NCBI GenBank assembly: GCA_039090855.1
Contig: CM076999.1
Location: 114,079,072 to 114,143,071, forward strand
From: Macrothele yani
Lineage: Eukaryota; Arthropoda; Arachnida; Araneae; Macrothelidae
Direction of reading: 5' to 3'
DNA: 64,000 nt
Below, piece by piece: positions 1 through 9,389 of the stretch. Position 1 is the stretch's first letter. Each line of letters opens with the position of its first letter. Position numbers and translations under genes: made by a program. Below the pieces are notes generated by a model. The model did no database searches. It was not told the DNA's origin and worked only from the letters and a program-made list of their open reading frames with translations.

Positions 1-440
1 AACCTCGACGATCAACCAAAGTCAGGTAGGCCGCGAACCGTGGATTCGGAGGCCGTGCGCCTTGCCGTAAAGGCAAATCTAACAACCAGCACTCGGAGAT
101 TATCAGGCGAGCTGGGCATATCGCAGACAACCGTGGTCCGTAACCTGCAGGCCCTCGGCCAAGTCTGCCGGAGCCTCCTCACTGTCCCTCACGAACTGAC
201 ACCAGCTGAATCAAACCGCCGAGTGGAAGTGTGGACGAAACTCCTAGAAAACCCGCGAGATGTACGTTTTTCAAAAGAATTGTCACGTGCGATGAAAAGT
301 GGGTCTATTACCGTAATCGTAACACACAACGGCAGTGGTTGAACTCCGCCAGCTTCCTGAACCTGTTGCCAAACGTGGGCGCTTCGGGGAAATGGTGATG
401 CTCTGAATCGGATGGAATTCCGAGAGGATAATCCATTACG
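1..440 (+). pseudogene. Mariner transposase, N-terminal half (mariner copy 1, 5' part)
   Basis: The frame is open from the window edge, so the true start lies outside. It reads through a helix-turn-helix region (GRPRTVDSEAV, then ELGISQTTVVRNL) and LTPAESNRRVEVWTKLLENP. Near position 270 the frame slips by one base. The new frame gives FKRIVTCDEKWVYYRN, which holds the first catalytic Asp of the mariner DD34D triad. It decays into stops around 390-400 but still matches the family at GIIHYEF-like sequence (about 425-455). The coding sequence then stops at a minisatellite and resumes at 1945. This is a dead element, and its family assignment is secure. Confidence 0.85.
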
Positions 441-473
441 AATTTGTTCTCTCGTTAAACCTAAGCGTCCAAT

Positions 474-1944
474 TGTAGAGTGCATTGACCTAATCATCCA
501 ATTTAATTAGTAGAGTGCATTGACCTAAGCAACCAATTTAATGAGTAGAGTGCATTGACCCATGCATCTAATTTAATGAGTAGAGTGCATTGACCTAAGC
601 ATCCAATTTAATGAGTAGAGTGCATTGACATAAGCATCCAATTTAATGAGTAGAGTGCATTGACATAAGCATCCAATTTAATGAGTAGAGTGCATTGACC
701 TAAGCATCCAATTTAATGAGTAGAGTGCATTGACCTAAGCATCCAATTTAATGAGTAGGTTCATTGACATAAGCATCCAATTTAAATAGGTGCATTGACA
801 TAAGCATCTAATTTAATGAGTAGAGTGTATTGACCTAAGCATCCAATTTAATGAACAGAGTGCATTGACATAAGCATCCAATTTCATGAGTAGAGTGCAT
901 TGACCTAAGCATCCAATTTAATGAGTAGAGTGCATTGACCTAAGCATCCAATTTAAATAGGTGCATTGACATAAGCATCCAATTTCATGAATAGAGTGCA
1001 TTGACCTAAGCATCCAATTTAATGAGTAGAGTGCATTGACACAAGCATCCAATTTAATGAGTAGAGTGCATTGACCTAAGCATCCAATTTGATGAGTAAA
1101 GTGCATTGACCTAAGCATCCAATTTAAATAGGTGCATTGACATAAGCATCCAACTTAAATAGGTGCATTGACATAAGCATCCAATTTAATGAGTAGAGTG
1201 CATTGACATAAGCATCCAATTTCATGAGTAGAGTGCATTGACCTAAGCATCCAATTTAAATAGGTGCATTGACATAAGCATCCAATTTCATGAATAGAGT
1301 GCATTGACCTAAGCATCCAATTTAATGAGTAGAGTGCATTGACACAAGCATCCAATTTAATGAGTAGAGTGCATTGACCTAAGCATCCAATTTGATGAGT
1401 AAAGTGCATTGACCTAAGCATCCAATTTAAATAGGTGCATTGACATAAGCATCCAACTTAAATAGGTGCATTGACATAAGCATCCAATTTAATGAGTAGA
1501 GTGCATTGACATAAGCATCCAATTTCATGAGTAGAGTGCATTGACCTAAGCATCCAATTTAAATAGGTGCATTGACATAAGCATCCAATTTCATGAATAG
1601 AGTGCATTGACCTAAGCATCCAATTTAATGAGTAGAGTGCATTGACACAAGCATCCAATTTAATGAGTAGAGTGCATTGACCTAAGCATCCAATTTGATG
1701 AGTAAAGTGCATTGACCTAAGCATCCAATTTAAATAGGTGCATTGACATAAGCATCCAACTTAAATAGGTGCATTGACATAAGCATCCAATTTAATGAGT
1801 AGAGTGCATTGACATAAGCATCCAATTTCATGAGTAGAGTGCATTGACCTAAGCATCCAATTTAATGAGTAGAGTGCATTGACCTAAGCATCCAATTTAA
1901 TGAGCAGAGTGCATTGACCTAAGCATCCAATTTAATAAGTAGAA
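474..1944. repeat. 38-bp minisatellite with ~303-bp higher-order repeat, inside a mariner gene
   Basis: About 40 head-to-tail units of roughly 38 bp share the core gcattgacctaagcatcc. A shorter unit of about 30 bp, beginning aaataggtg, recurs at intervals. From about 1155 the order of unit variants repeats exactly every 303 bp (compare 1155-1421 with 1458-1724), which is a higher-order repeat. The array lies between the N- and C-terminal halves of one mariner transposase. The last mariner bases before it (taagcgtccaatt) resemble the repeat core, so the array probably grew from the transposon. Open frames across it are by-products of the repetition. Confidence 0.92.
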
Positions 1945-2261
1945 AGCGCTCTCTCCTACAGCAGGACAACGATCGGCCACATACTGCTCGAACGACCCGG
2001 GCAAACCTCCAGGACCTTGAGAGCATCGTACGGATGATACGCCCAGCATATAGTCCGGAACTTGCCCCATCGGATTGTTACTTGTTCCGGTCCATGGCCC
2101 ACTTCCTTCGCGGGCTGTAATTCAACAACCAGGAGGATGTGGCAGCTGGGGTGAACGAGTTATTCGCCTGGAAGGAAAAGAACTGGTACCACTGCGGAAT
2201 CAAAGAACTGGCAGACAGATGGCTAAAGACGGTGCAACACGATGGCCTATACTTTGAATGA
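1945..2261 (+). pseudogene. Mariner transposase, C-terminal half (mariner copy 1, 3' part)
   Basis: Directly after the minisatellite the frame reads LLQQDNDRPHTARTTRANLQ, with the second catalytic Asp in QQDNDRPH. It continues to YSPELAPSDCYLFRSM, where the Asp of APSD is the third triad residue. A stop after HFLRGL is followed by the usual C-terminal NNQEDVAAGVNELF and ADRWLKTVQHDGLYFE. All three catalytic Asp residues of this copy survive across the two halves. The frameshift, the stops and the loss of the segment replaced by the array leave it non-functional. Confidence 0.88.
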
Positions 2262-2638
2262 TAGCCAGCTTTCTTCGTAGATGTACGTATGAAGACATAA
2301 AGTGATCCAAATATTGCAAAACTTTCGACTCACCCTCTGTAGAATCGAAGAACTGGCAGACAGATGAGTAAAGACGGTGCAACACGATGGCCTATACTTT
2401 GAATGATAGTCAGCTTTCGTCGTAAAAGTACGTATGAAGACACATAAAGTGATCCAAATATTGCAAAACTTTCGACTCACCCTCTGTAGAATCGATGAAC
2501 TGGCAGACAGATGGCTAAAGACGGTGCAACACGATGGCCTATACTTTGAATGATAGCCAGCTTTCTTCGTAGATGTACGTATGAAGACATAAAGTGATCC
2601 AAATATGGCACAAAACATTCGACTCACCCTCTGTATCT
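2205..2638 (+). repeat. Three tandem copies of the mariner 3' end (~146 bp each)
   Basis: A unit of about 146 bp begins at 2205, 2350 and 2497. Each copy contains the last codons of the mariner transposase (LADRWLKTVQHDGLYFE), a short 3' untranslated stretch and the right terminal sequence ending actcaccctctgta. The gene tail and terminus are therefore triplicated. The outermost copy ends beside TA, the target dinucleotide of the family. Confidence 0.85.
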
Positions 2639-2661
2639 GAAAGTAGCTCATCTGGTTCTTA

Positions 2662-2832
2662 AACAGAGATCATCGCTCTTTCCTCGTTTATAAGTGAGTC
2701 ACTGTGGCTCATCCGTCATTGGCCGTCACTGGCGGCCAACGAGAATTTTTCCGTGACTCACTTCAAAACGTTGAAAGAGCGATGACCTCTGTTTGGTGTT
2801 CCTAGTCCACGTCAAATGTCCGTATTACTTAT
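2662..2832. repeat. Partial inverted plus direct copy of the SINE-B tail
   Basis: At 2662-2700 the tail of the SINE described at 2964-3135 lies in reverse orientation (the complement of gtgactcacttataaacgag). At about 2750-2832 the same tail lies forward, including gttcctagtccacgtcaaat. The two halves form a broken palindrome around a short spacer. No tRNA-like head is present in this copy. Confidence 0.6.
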
Positions 2833-2963
2833 TCATTTGCCTTCCAATTATTTGTTCAGTTGCTGCTTACCATCTGTGGTGAATCTCCAGTATTGTGCGG
2901 GGCTCCAGGAAGCAACCTGCCAAATTGGCCTGGCAGTTAGTGTATGTGAGTCTGGAGGAATTC

Positions 2964-3135
2964 GAGGCCGCTGTGGTGCAGTGGAAGCATATCCGGCGCG
3001 TTACTGGGAGACCCTGGGCTCGACTCCCGGTGGAGGCCAATGAGAATTTTTTCGTGACTCACTTATAAACGAGAAAAGAGGGATGAGCTCTGTTTGATGT
3101 TCCTAGTCCACGTCAAATGTCTGTATTACCACAAA
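2964..3135 (+). mobile_element. tRNA-derived SINE, family B
   Basis: The head is tRNA-like. It has an A-box-like tggtgcagtgg and a B-box-like ggctcgactcc, and it ends ggtggaggcca. A unique body with gttcctagtccacgtcaaat follows. The same body recurs at 2750-2832, so it is a dispersed repeat and not a tRNA gene. SINEs of this type are transcribed by RNA polymerase III from the internal boxes and mobilised by LINE enzymes. No clear target-site duplication is visible. Confidence 0.65.
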
Positions 3136-3689
3136 TTCTGTTCCGTTTTACAAGTGATATTTTACAAATACGTCACACAAGGCGAGTTCAGATTTTTTGA
3201 GCCCTAAGCCATAAACGATTCAGGGTCCCCCTCCCTCCCCTTCCTATCGCATATATAAACATAAAACTTCGTTCATCATATAAATGAATACAGTAAAAGA
3301 TAAGGAGATCAGAAATATTACATACCTGCCTGTGAGACCTATTTTCACGAACAGGGAGCCCTGAAGATGAATCCATTTCTACTTCGGGAATTTGATACAG
3401 CTATAAATGTAGAGAAACATAAAATATTTAAGCGTAAAGCAGCAATAACCAAAAATTTTTAATTTATTTTTTCTTCAGCCGAATATAGAAAACACAATAA
3501 ATACAGTATACACGGTCGTGTCAGAATAATATGACCACTCCTGGAATCAGTGTATCAGCCCAGGCGCATCACAGACTATACAGGTGATGAGGTCGACCAC
3601 ACGGAGATATAAGCGGCCGGCCAAGACAGATGAGCCATAGTGAGTCACGTGAGCACATGCGCAGAGGTAGTCTGTTGAATAAACATCAT
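3136..3689. other. No gene recognised; possible transposon end near 3510
   Basis: I see no coding signal. At about 3506, tatacacggtcgtgtcagaa looks like the terminus of a TA-flanked element, but no partner terminus is visible. The segment may have been cut by the mariner fragment that follows. Confidence 0.3.
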
Positions 3690-4360
3690 AGAAAGTCTTT
3701 CCTGTTGAAAATCGTTACGCGGGATGAAAAGTGGACATGGTGCAACAATCCCAAACGCAAAAAATCACTGGGTACACCCCGTTGAAGCGACGACTTCGAC
3801 ACCGAAACGCAATATTCACTCCAATAAAGTTCTGCTGTGCATCTGGTGGGATATGAATGAAGATGTGCTCTATTATGAACTATTGGAAAAGGCTTGAACT
3901 GTTACTGCTGATCGCTACAAGCAACAATTGCTGCGATTGAACCCGGAAATCTGTCGGAAATGTCTATTCACAGGCAAAGGATTGCGTCCAGTGAAATTAC
4001 TGCATGACAACGCTAGGTAGCATGTCTCGAAATCTGTCAAGGAAACGTTATTGACGTTAATTGATAAGTTTTGGAGCACCCGGCGTATAGTCCCGACATA
4101 GCCCCTTCACACTATCCATTTGTTCCGATCGGTGCAACATGGTTTGTCTGCTGTACGGTTCCGGACATGTGGCGAAGTGCAAAAATGGGCTGACGACTTC
4201 ATCGCGTCACACGACGAAGTATTCTTCATGGCTGGAATCCGTCAGCTACCCGACCGATGGCGGAAGGTAAGAGATAATGACGGCGCATATTTTTATTCGT
4301 TAAGGTATTGTTGTTTTCTCTCAAATTACACCTTGCGTTGTCTTAAAACGCTTTAAAACT
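3690..4360 (+). pseudogene. Mariner transposase fragment, copy 2 (decayed)
   Basis: Pieces of a mariner transposase appear in order in shifting plus-strand frames. IVTRDEKWTWCNNPKRKKS holds the first catalytic Asp. LLHDNA (about 4002) holds the second. AYSPDIAPSHYPF follows at about 4084, where the third catalytic Asp of APSD is replaced by His. FRSVQHGLSAVRF and DEVFFMAGIRQLPDRWRKV then follow, typical of the C terminus. There are several frameshifts and stops. The sequence differs from copy 1, so it is a separate lineage. Neither terminus is found. Confidence 0.82.
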
Positions 4361-4504
4361 TATTTTTGCACCTAATTTATTAAGCCATTCTTCAAAACCC
4401 CGCATGGGTCTTTAGTTAGTGAACCTCGCGGTACAGACGTCATAAAAATCTGCAGTGACTTTCAGTATACTCGTTCCCTATGGAAAGCCTTGGTCGAAGC
4501 AGCT

Positions 4505-6210
4505 ACGCAGAGGCGGCCACCGGAGGACTGGCCACATTACAATTTCAGTGCCATAAAATTGCTCTGAATAAACAATTATCGTGTGGCTATATTTTACACT
4601 ACTTGAGCAACTATTGTTCACAAAACAAGTTTTTTTAATATTTCATTTTTAATAAGAAATGTAGACATTTCTATTATTTTGGGGTCCAAGACAAAGCAAA
4701 GAACAGGCCCTCACAGGGGTGACGTGTAAAAATTGCATTCTTGACTTCTCCGAGGCTAGGTGTCCAGAGGTTGGTTATCAAACTCACATAAAGTTTTCGT
4801 AAATTCGTATTTTCTTAATTGCGATATTTAATGTAATTCTTTATAAAAAAAATTTATAATCTACAACTCAGCAAAAAAAATTCAGGGATTATGAGCTATA
4901 GTTGAACATATTCTCTACGGTCATGTGCAAACGCAGAAAACCTGTCGGGGGGGGGGGGGGGGGGGTTAATACCAAAATATATAGACTCCAAAGAATTTGT
5001 CACCCAATCGAGAGAAGGTTTTCAGCGTTTACAAACTACAACTGTACAAATTCTCTGAGGGGCATGTGCTAACACAGGAAACCTATCGAGGGAGGGGGGA
5101 TACCAATAATATAAAATACAAAGAATTATTGGTCCGATCGGGAAATTTTCGGCGTTTACAGTGTACAACTCCTCAACAAATTCTCTGCAGGCATGTGCAA
5201 AGGCAGGAAAAACCTATCGGGGAGGAGGGGGTTACTGCCGAAAAAATAAAATATAAATAATTTCTGATGCGATTGGAAGAATTTCTATGTTTACAAACTA
5301 CAATTCAACAAATTATCTGAGGACATGAGCTGACGCAGGAAACCTGTCGTGGAATGCCAAGAATGTAAAATATAGAGAATTTCTGGTCCGACCGGGATAT
5401 TTTCAACGTTTACAAGCTACTGCTCAACAAATTCACTGTGGACATGTGCAAACGCAGGAAACCTTTCGGGACGGCTTAGCCCCGAAAATGTAAAACAAGA
5501 AGAATTCCTGGTCCGATCTGGGGGATACTTTCAGCGTTCACAAACTACAGCTCAAAAAATTCTCTCCGAGTATGAGCTCACGCAGGAAACCTGTTGGGAA
5601 GGGAAGGAATGCCGAAAATATAAAATCTAGAGAATTTCTGGTCCGATCGGGAGATTTTCAGCTTTTACAAACTACAGCTCTACAAATTCTTTACTCTTGG
5701 TGTTAAGCACCCCCCCCCAAGACAGGTTTCCTGCGGTAGCAGATGCCCGCAGAAGTTTTGTTAATTTGTAAACGTTGAAAATCTCCCAGTCGAACCAGAA
5801 ATTATTCTATCGGCAGTACCCCTCCCCCACCTCCCAATAGTATTCCTGCGTTTGCACATGCCCCCAGAGAATTTGTTGGGTTGATACTGAAAGTCTCCCG
5901 ATCGGACCAGAAATCCTTTGCATTTTATATTTTTCGTATACCCCCCCCCCCCGATAGGTTTTCTGCGTTTCCACATTCCCGCATATAATAATTTTGTTCA
6001 GCTGTAATTTATAAACCGTAAAATTCTTTTGTTGAGTTGTAGATTATAAACATTTTTATGAAGAATTACATTAAATATCGCAATTAAGAAAATACGAAAA
6101 CTTTATGTGACTCAGATAACCAACATGTGGCCACGAAGCGGTCAAAAACGCAATTTTTGAACGGCCCTTTAAAACTTTTGTGGCCTGTTGCCCGGTGGCC
6201 ACTTCTACTC
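4505..6210. mobile_element. Foldback-like element FB-A, copy 1
   Basis: Both ends carry related inverted sequence. The left arm begins with ggccaccggaggactggccac, and the right end has the complementary cccggtggccacttc. Inside these lies a second inverted pair, caattaagaaaatacgaaaa on the right and its complement near 4810. The interior is an array of roughly 100-110-bp units (motifs ttctggtccgatcgg, caacaaattctc, catgtgcaaacgcagg and poly-G) running forward to about 5695 and then in reverse to about 6000. Arms built of arrays pointing at each other match the layout of foldback elements. No transposase is encoded. Confidence 0.72.
4948..4966 (+). repeat. Poly-G tract in the FB-A array
   Basis: An uninterrupted run of about nineteen G residues follows cctgtcg. 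Each array unit carries a shorter G-rich or, on the reverse arm, C-rich stretch at the same place (for example 5707-5718 and 5941-5952). The longest run is also the likeliest place for assembly error. Confidence 0.8.
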
Positions 6211-6653
6211 CTGGTGATCCAGAGCGATTAATAGGTGGTGTGTTTTCTTCACGGTAGTGGCCTTCTATTTTCTCTAGAGCCACCATTCGCAAATAAATTA
6301 CAGCCTTCAGAGTTGCTCATAACTGTCGGTAGCTCTCCCCCCCCCACCCTCGAAAAAAAAATTAAAATGAGGAAACTCTTAAAAACTATATTTGAAAGCA
6401 TTCAAAGACATCATCAAAACATTGGACCAATCATCTATGTCCAGTAATAATGCTTTCCTACCTAGCAGTGGTGCACACAGAATTTGTTCAAGTCGGGGGA
6501 GGGCGTACAACAAGAAATCCACGTGACAAGCAAAACGCTCCATATTTTCTTGAGAGCTATAACCTGACGCATTTTACTTCTATGTATATATGGAGTGGAA
6601 CCTCAGTTGCTGTTTTTGTTGTTGTTGTTTTATTTCAGCCGTTTTAATACAAA
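6211..6653. other. No feature recognised
   Basis: This is a short unique-looking stretch between FB-A copy 1 and the Tc1-like element. The open frames here are short, lack recognisable domains, and include low-complexity GTT repeats near 6618. Confidence 0.4.
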
Positions 6654-6655
6654 TA

Positions 6656-8083
6656 CACTGGCGGAAAGTGTAAAAAGAACACCAAGAAGGAGACGTCCGA
6701 TACCAACGAAATTTATACATAACGGAACACAGAGGATAACGTGATCAAAACATTATGGCAAAACACAGCTGTATTTGCTGGTAAACTGAAAAATAACATT
6801 TCCATGTAACATGGTTAGTACGAGGTTGAACCGCCATGAACTGCGTCACACTGTGCAATTCTGGCATGGAGTCTGTCGTACAGATGTTGGATGTAAGTTT
6901 GGGGTATTGAGTTCCAGGCATCCTCAACCTGGACGCGTAAATCGGGGATGGTCGTGGCTGGCCGTGGAGACCGGATAAGTCGTTGTCCCATAAAATCCCA
7001 CACGTGCTCAATGGGGGATAAATCCGGTGAACGTGCAGGCCATGGAAGTTGTATCACACCCTGAAGTGCATGTTGCGTTGCATGTGCCGTGTGTGGGCGT
7101 GCGTTATCTTGCTGGAAAACACCACGATGGATCGACCTTACAAATGGCACAACAACGGGCTGAATGATGTTGTTGATGTAGGAGGTGCTGTTTAACGTAC
7201 CCGGTACAAACACTAGTTGTGTACGCTCCCCACACCAGGAGACCAGGTGTAGGCACTGTGTGTCACTGGCGGATGCAAGAAGGGTGGAAACGCTCCCCTG
7301 TGCGTCTGCGAACACGCATACGCCCATTGGAGGCTCCCAAGCAGAATCTGCTTTCATCGCTGAACACGACAGATCGCCATTGCGTTCTCCAGTGCAGACG
7401 TTGGCGACACCAGTGCAGACGTTGGCGACACCGATGCAGACGTTCCTGACGGTGGGCTGGAGTCAGAGGCACACATGCCAGAGGCCCACGTGCACGTAGT
7501 CCTGCATCCAGTAGACGTTTGTGGATTGTTCGCACAGTCACCTCAGGTGCAACGGCAGCTCGGATTTGCGTCGCAGTGGATGTTCTGCTTGACAACGCCG
7601 CTCTTCTTATGCGTCGATCGGTCCGCTCAATCGTCCGTCTGTGACTACCGATTCCGCCTCTTCTCGTGTGGGAATGTTCCTCGGACCATCTACGCCACCA
7701 TCGTATCACCATCGATACTTCCCGTCTCATTCGCTCCGCAATACGACGATACGACCACCCGGCCTCGCGGAGTCCGACTAGACAACCTCGCTCAAAGTCC
7801 GATAACTGCTGAAATCGTACACGTCTTCCATGTCCAGACATTGCAGTTTCTTCAGGGTCTTCGCACGTGTCCGCACGCCGACGACTGATTACATTCACTT
7901 CGCCGTACTCCTTAAATACCACCAACGATAATTTGCATATTATGCCGTGCTGTGGCGTAAGCGCTCACCGGTTGGTCCCGAAATTAACATCACACCTGCG
8001 TAAACTCGACCCCATTAACATATGTAAATTTCATGATCGTCCGCCAATTCCTTCTTGGTGTTCTTTTTCACTTTCCGCCAGTG
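6656..8083 (-). mobile_element. Tc1-like DNA transposon (Tc1-1)
   Basis: The terminal inverted repeats match over about 35 bp. The left end reads cactggcggaaagtg and continues to aacaccaagaagg; the right end is its complement, ending ctttccgccagtg. TA flanks both sides (6654-6655 and 8084-8085), the Tc1/mariner target duplication. The single gene runs on the minus strand. This is a complete element with a frameshifted transposase. Confidence 0.93.
6815..7841 (-). pseudogene. Tc1-like transposase of Tc1-1, frameshifted
   Basis: The likely start is the Met of MSGHGRRVRFQQLSDFERG at 7841, just ahead of the paired helix-turn-helix (LREAGWSYRRIAERM). The DDE core follows: VVFSDESRF with the first Asp, FQQDNARPHTA with the second, and SPDLSPIEHVWD with the catalytic Glu, in the DD34E arrangement. 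The first part runs to a stop at 7263. The second half is in another frame to 6815, so a frameshift lies near 7230. A small in-frame tandem duplication (RLHWCRQ) precedes the first Asp at about 7390-7440. The residues look intact, so inactivation may be recent. Confidence 0.9.
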
Positions 8084-8317
8084 TACAGGTAAAATAATTG
8101 CCATTATTATGTTTATTAACACAAAACAGCTAGAAAGAGAGGGGGAAAAATCAAACAGAGTCCTAACATAGCACCAGTCTCCCTACGTACATATATCCAA
8201 TTAAGCACCACAGAGACAGCAATCCGAATTATTAGGGTAAATTAGTAAGCATGTTAATTTATTCAAAAGGAAAGAAGAACAGATAACAATTAGGTAAAAA
8301 AAATAACAAAAAGATAA

Positions 8318-8342
8318 TAATAATAATAATAATAATAATAAA
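8318..8342 (+). repeat. (TAA)n microsatellite
   Basis: About eight TAA repeats. They lie downstream of the LINE fragment's coding strand (that gene is on the minus strand) and may be its 3' tail. Confidence 0.85.
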
Positions 8343-8429
8343 GATATGTAAATATCTTTCTCCCCTAATCCCCCATTATGTTCACTATATCGTTCACTTT
8401 TTCCCTACCTTCTCATATTAATACGCCCG

Positions 8430-8590
8430 TCACCTCCCCCTCTTGTCTAATTTTTTATGTAACAGATGAAGTTTTAACTTCTTCCTCTTTAAAATATTAA
8501 AGTTATTCAAATCAGTAATCTCATGTGGTAGTGAGTTCCAATATTGCAGTCCCATGTAGTTTACAATTTGCATTATATAATTAATTCTGG
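8430..8590 (-). pseudogene. LINE (CR1/Jockey-like) reverse transcriptase C-terminal scrap
   Basis: The minus strand reads NYMGLQYWNSLPHEITDLNNFNILKRKKLKLHLL. This matches the closing motif of CR1- and Jockey-type ORF2 proteins (IWNSLP followed by FKKKLK..LL). Only about 50 residues remain. The 5' side is cut by the left end of the FB-A copy 2 element. The exact clade cannot be told from this length. Confidence 0.65.
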
Positions 8591-8701
8591 GTGTAGAAGT
8601 AGCCACAAAACTTTTAAGGGGCCGTATAAAAATTGCGATTTCCACCGATTCGTGGCCATGTCCCCATAGGTTGGTTATATGAGTCACATAAAGTTTCCGT
8701 A

Positions 8702-8909
8702 GCCGCCCCGGTGGCGCAGTGGTCTAAGGCGTTGGCCTCTGATCTTTCGTCCGAAGGGGTCCGGGTTCGAATCCCGGTGAGGCTTGGATGTTGTGTTTGT
8801 CTTACGGCACTGGCTCTCTCCCTTCCCTGGAACCAGTGACCCTAAATTAGGGACGGGCGACTGCTTATAGCCCATTGAGTTGCTCACGGTGGTCGTTAAA
8901 CCTCCAATC

Positions 8910-8933
<24 letters not shown>
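8702..8933 (+). mobile_element. tRNA-derived SINE, family A (copy 1)
   Basis: The head starts gccgccccggtggcgcagtgg (A-box-like) and carries ccgggttcgaatcccggtg (B-box-like). The body contains ttccctggaaccagtgaccc and ggtggtcgttaaacctcc, followed by an A-tail of about 25. The 11-bp target duplication aagtttccgta lies at 8691-8701 and 8934-8944. The insertion is inside the FB-A arm, so it is younger than that element. The family probably moves through LINE machinery by A-tail priming. Confidence 0.93.
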
Positions 8934-8940
<7 letters not shown>

Positions 8941-9171
8941 CGTATTTTCTTAATTGCGATATTTAATGTAATTCTTTATAAAAGAATGTGTGTAATATAC
9001 AACTCAACAAAAGAATTTCAGGGTATATAAACTACAAGTCAGAAAACCTGTCCGGGTGGGGTGGGGGAGCTTAATACCAAAAATATAAAAACTTTCTGGT
9101 GCGATTGTGCCAACACAGAAAACCTGAGGGGGGGGGGCTTAGGACCAACAATATAAAACATAAAGAATTTG

Positions 9172-9389
9172 TTTTTTGTTTTGTTTGGAGGTTTAACGAC
9201 CACCGTGAGCAACTCAATGGGCTATAAGCAGTCGCCCGTCCCTAATTTAGGGCCACTGGTTCCAGGGAAGGGAGAGAGCCAGTGCCGTAAGAAAAACACA
9301 ACATCCATGCCTCACCGGGATTCGAACCCGGACCCGTTCGGACGAATGATCAGAGGCCATCGCTTAGACCACTGTGCCACCGGGGCGGC
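9172..9389 (-). mobile_element. tRNA-derived SINE, family A (copy 2)
   Basis: Reverse-strand copy of the same SINE. The T-rich tail is at 9172-9186, and the complement of the tRNA-like head ends in ccaccggggcggc. The 12-bp target duplication ataaagaatttg lies at 9160-9171 and 9390-9401. It sits in the array part of FB-A copy 2. Confidence 0.93.

Noticed and set aside
918..1724. Three long identical minus-strand frames (MLRSMHFTHQIGC...)
   Set aside because: They lie wholly in the 38-bp minisatellite. Identity between them follows the 303-bp repeat, and they have no domain or gene context.
8702..8790. tRNA gene at the SINE head
   Set aside because: It is followed by the SINE body and A-tail and bordered by target duplications, and the same head recurs in five other copies.
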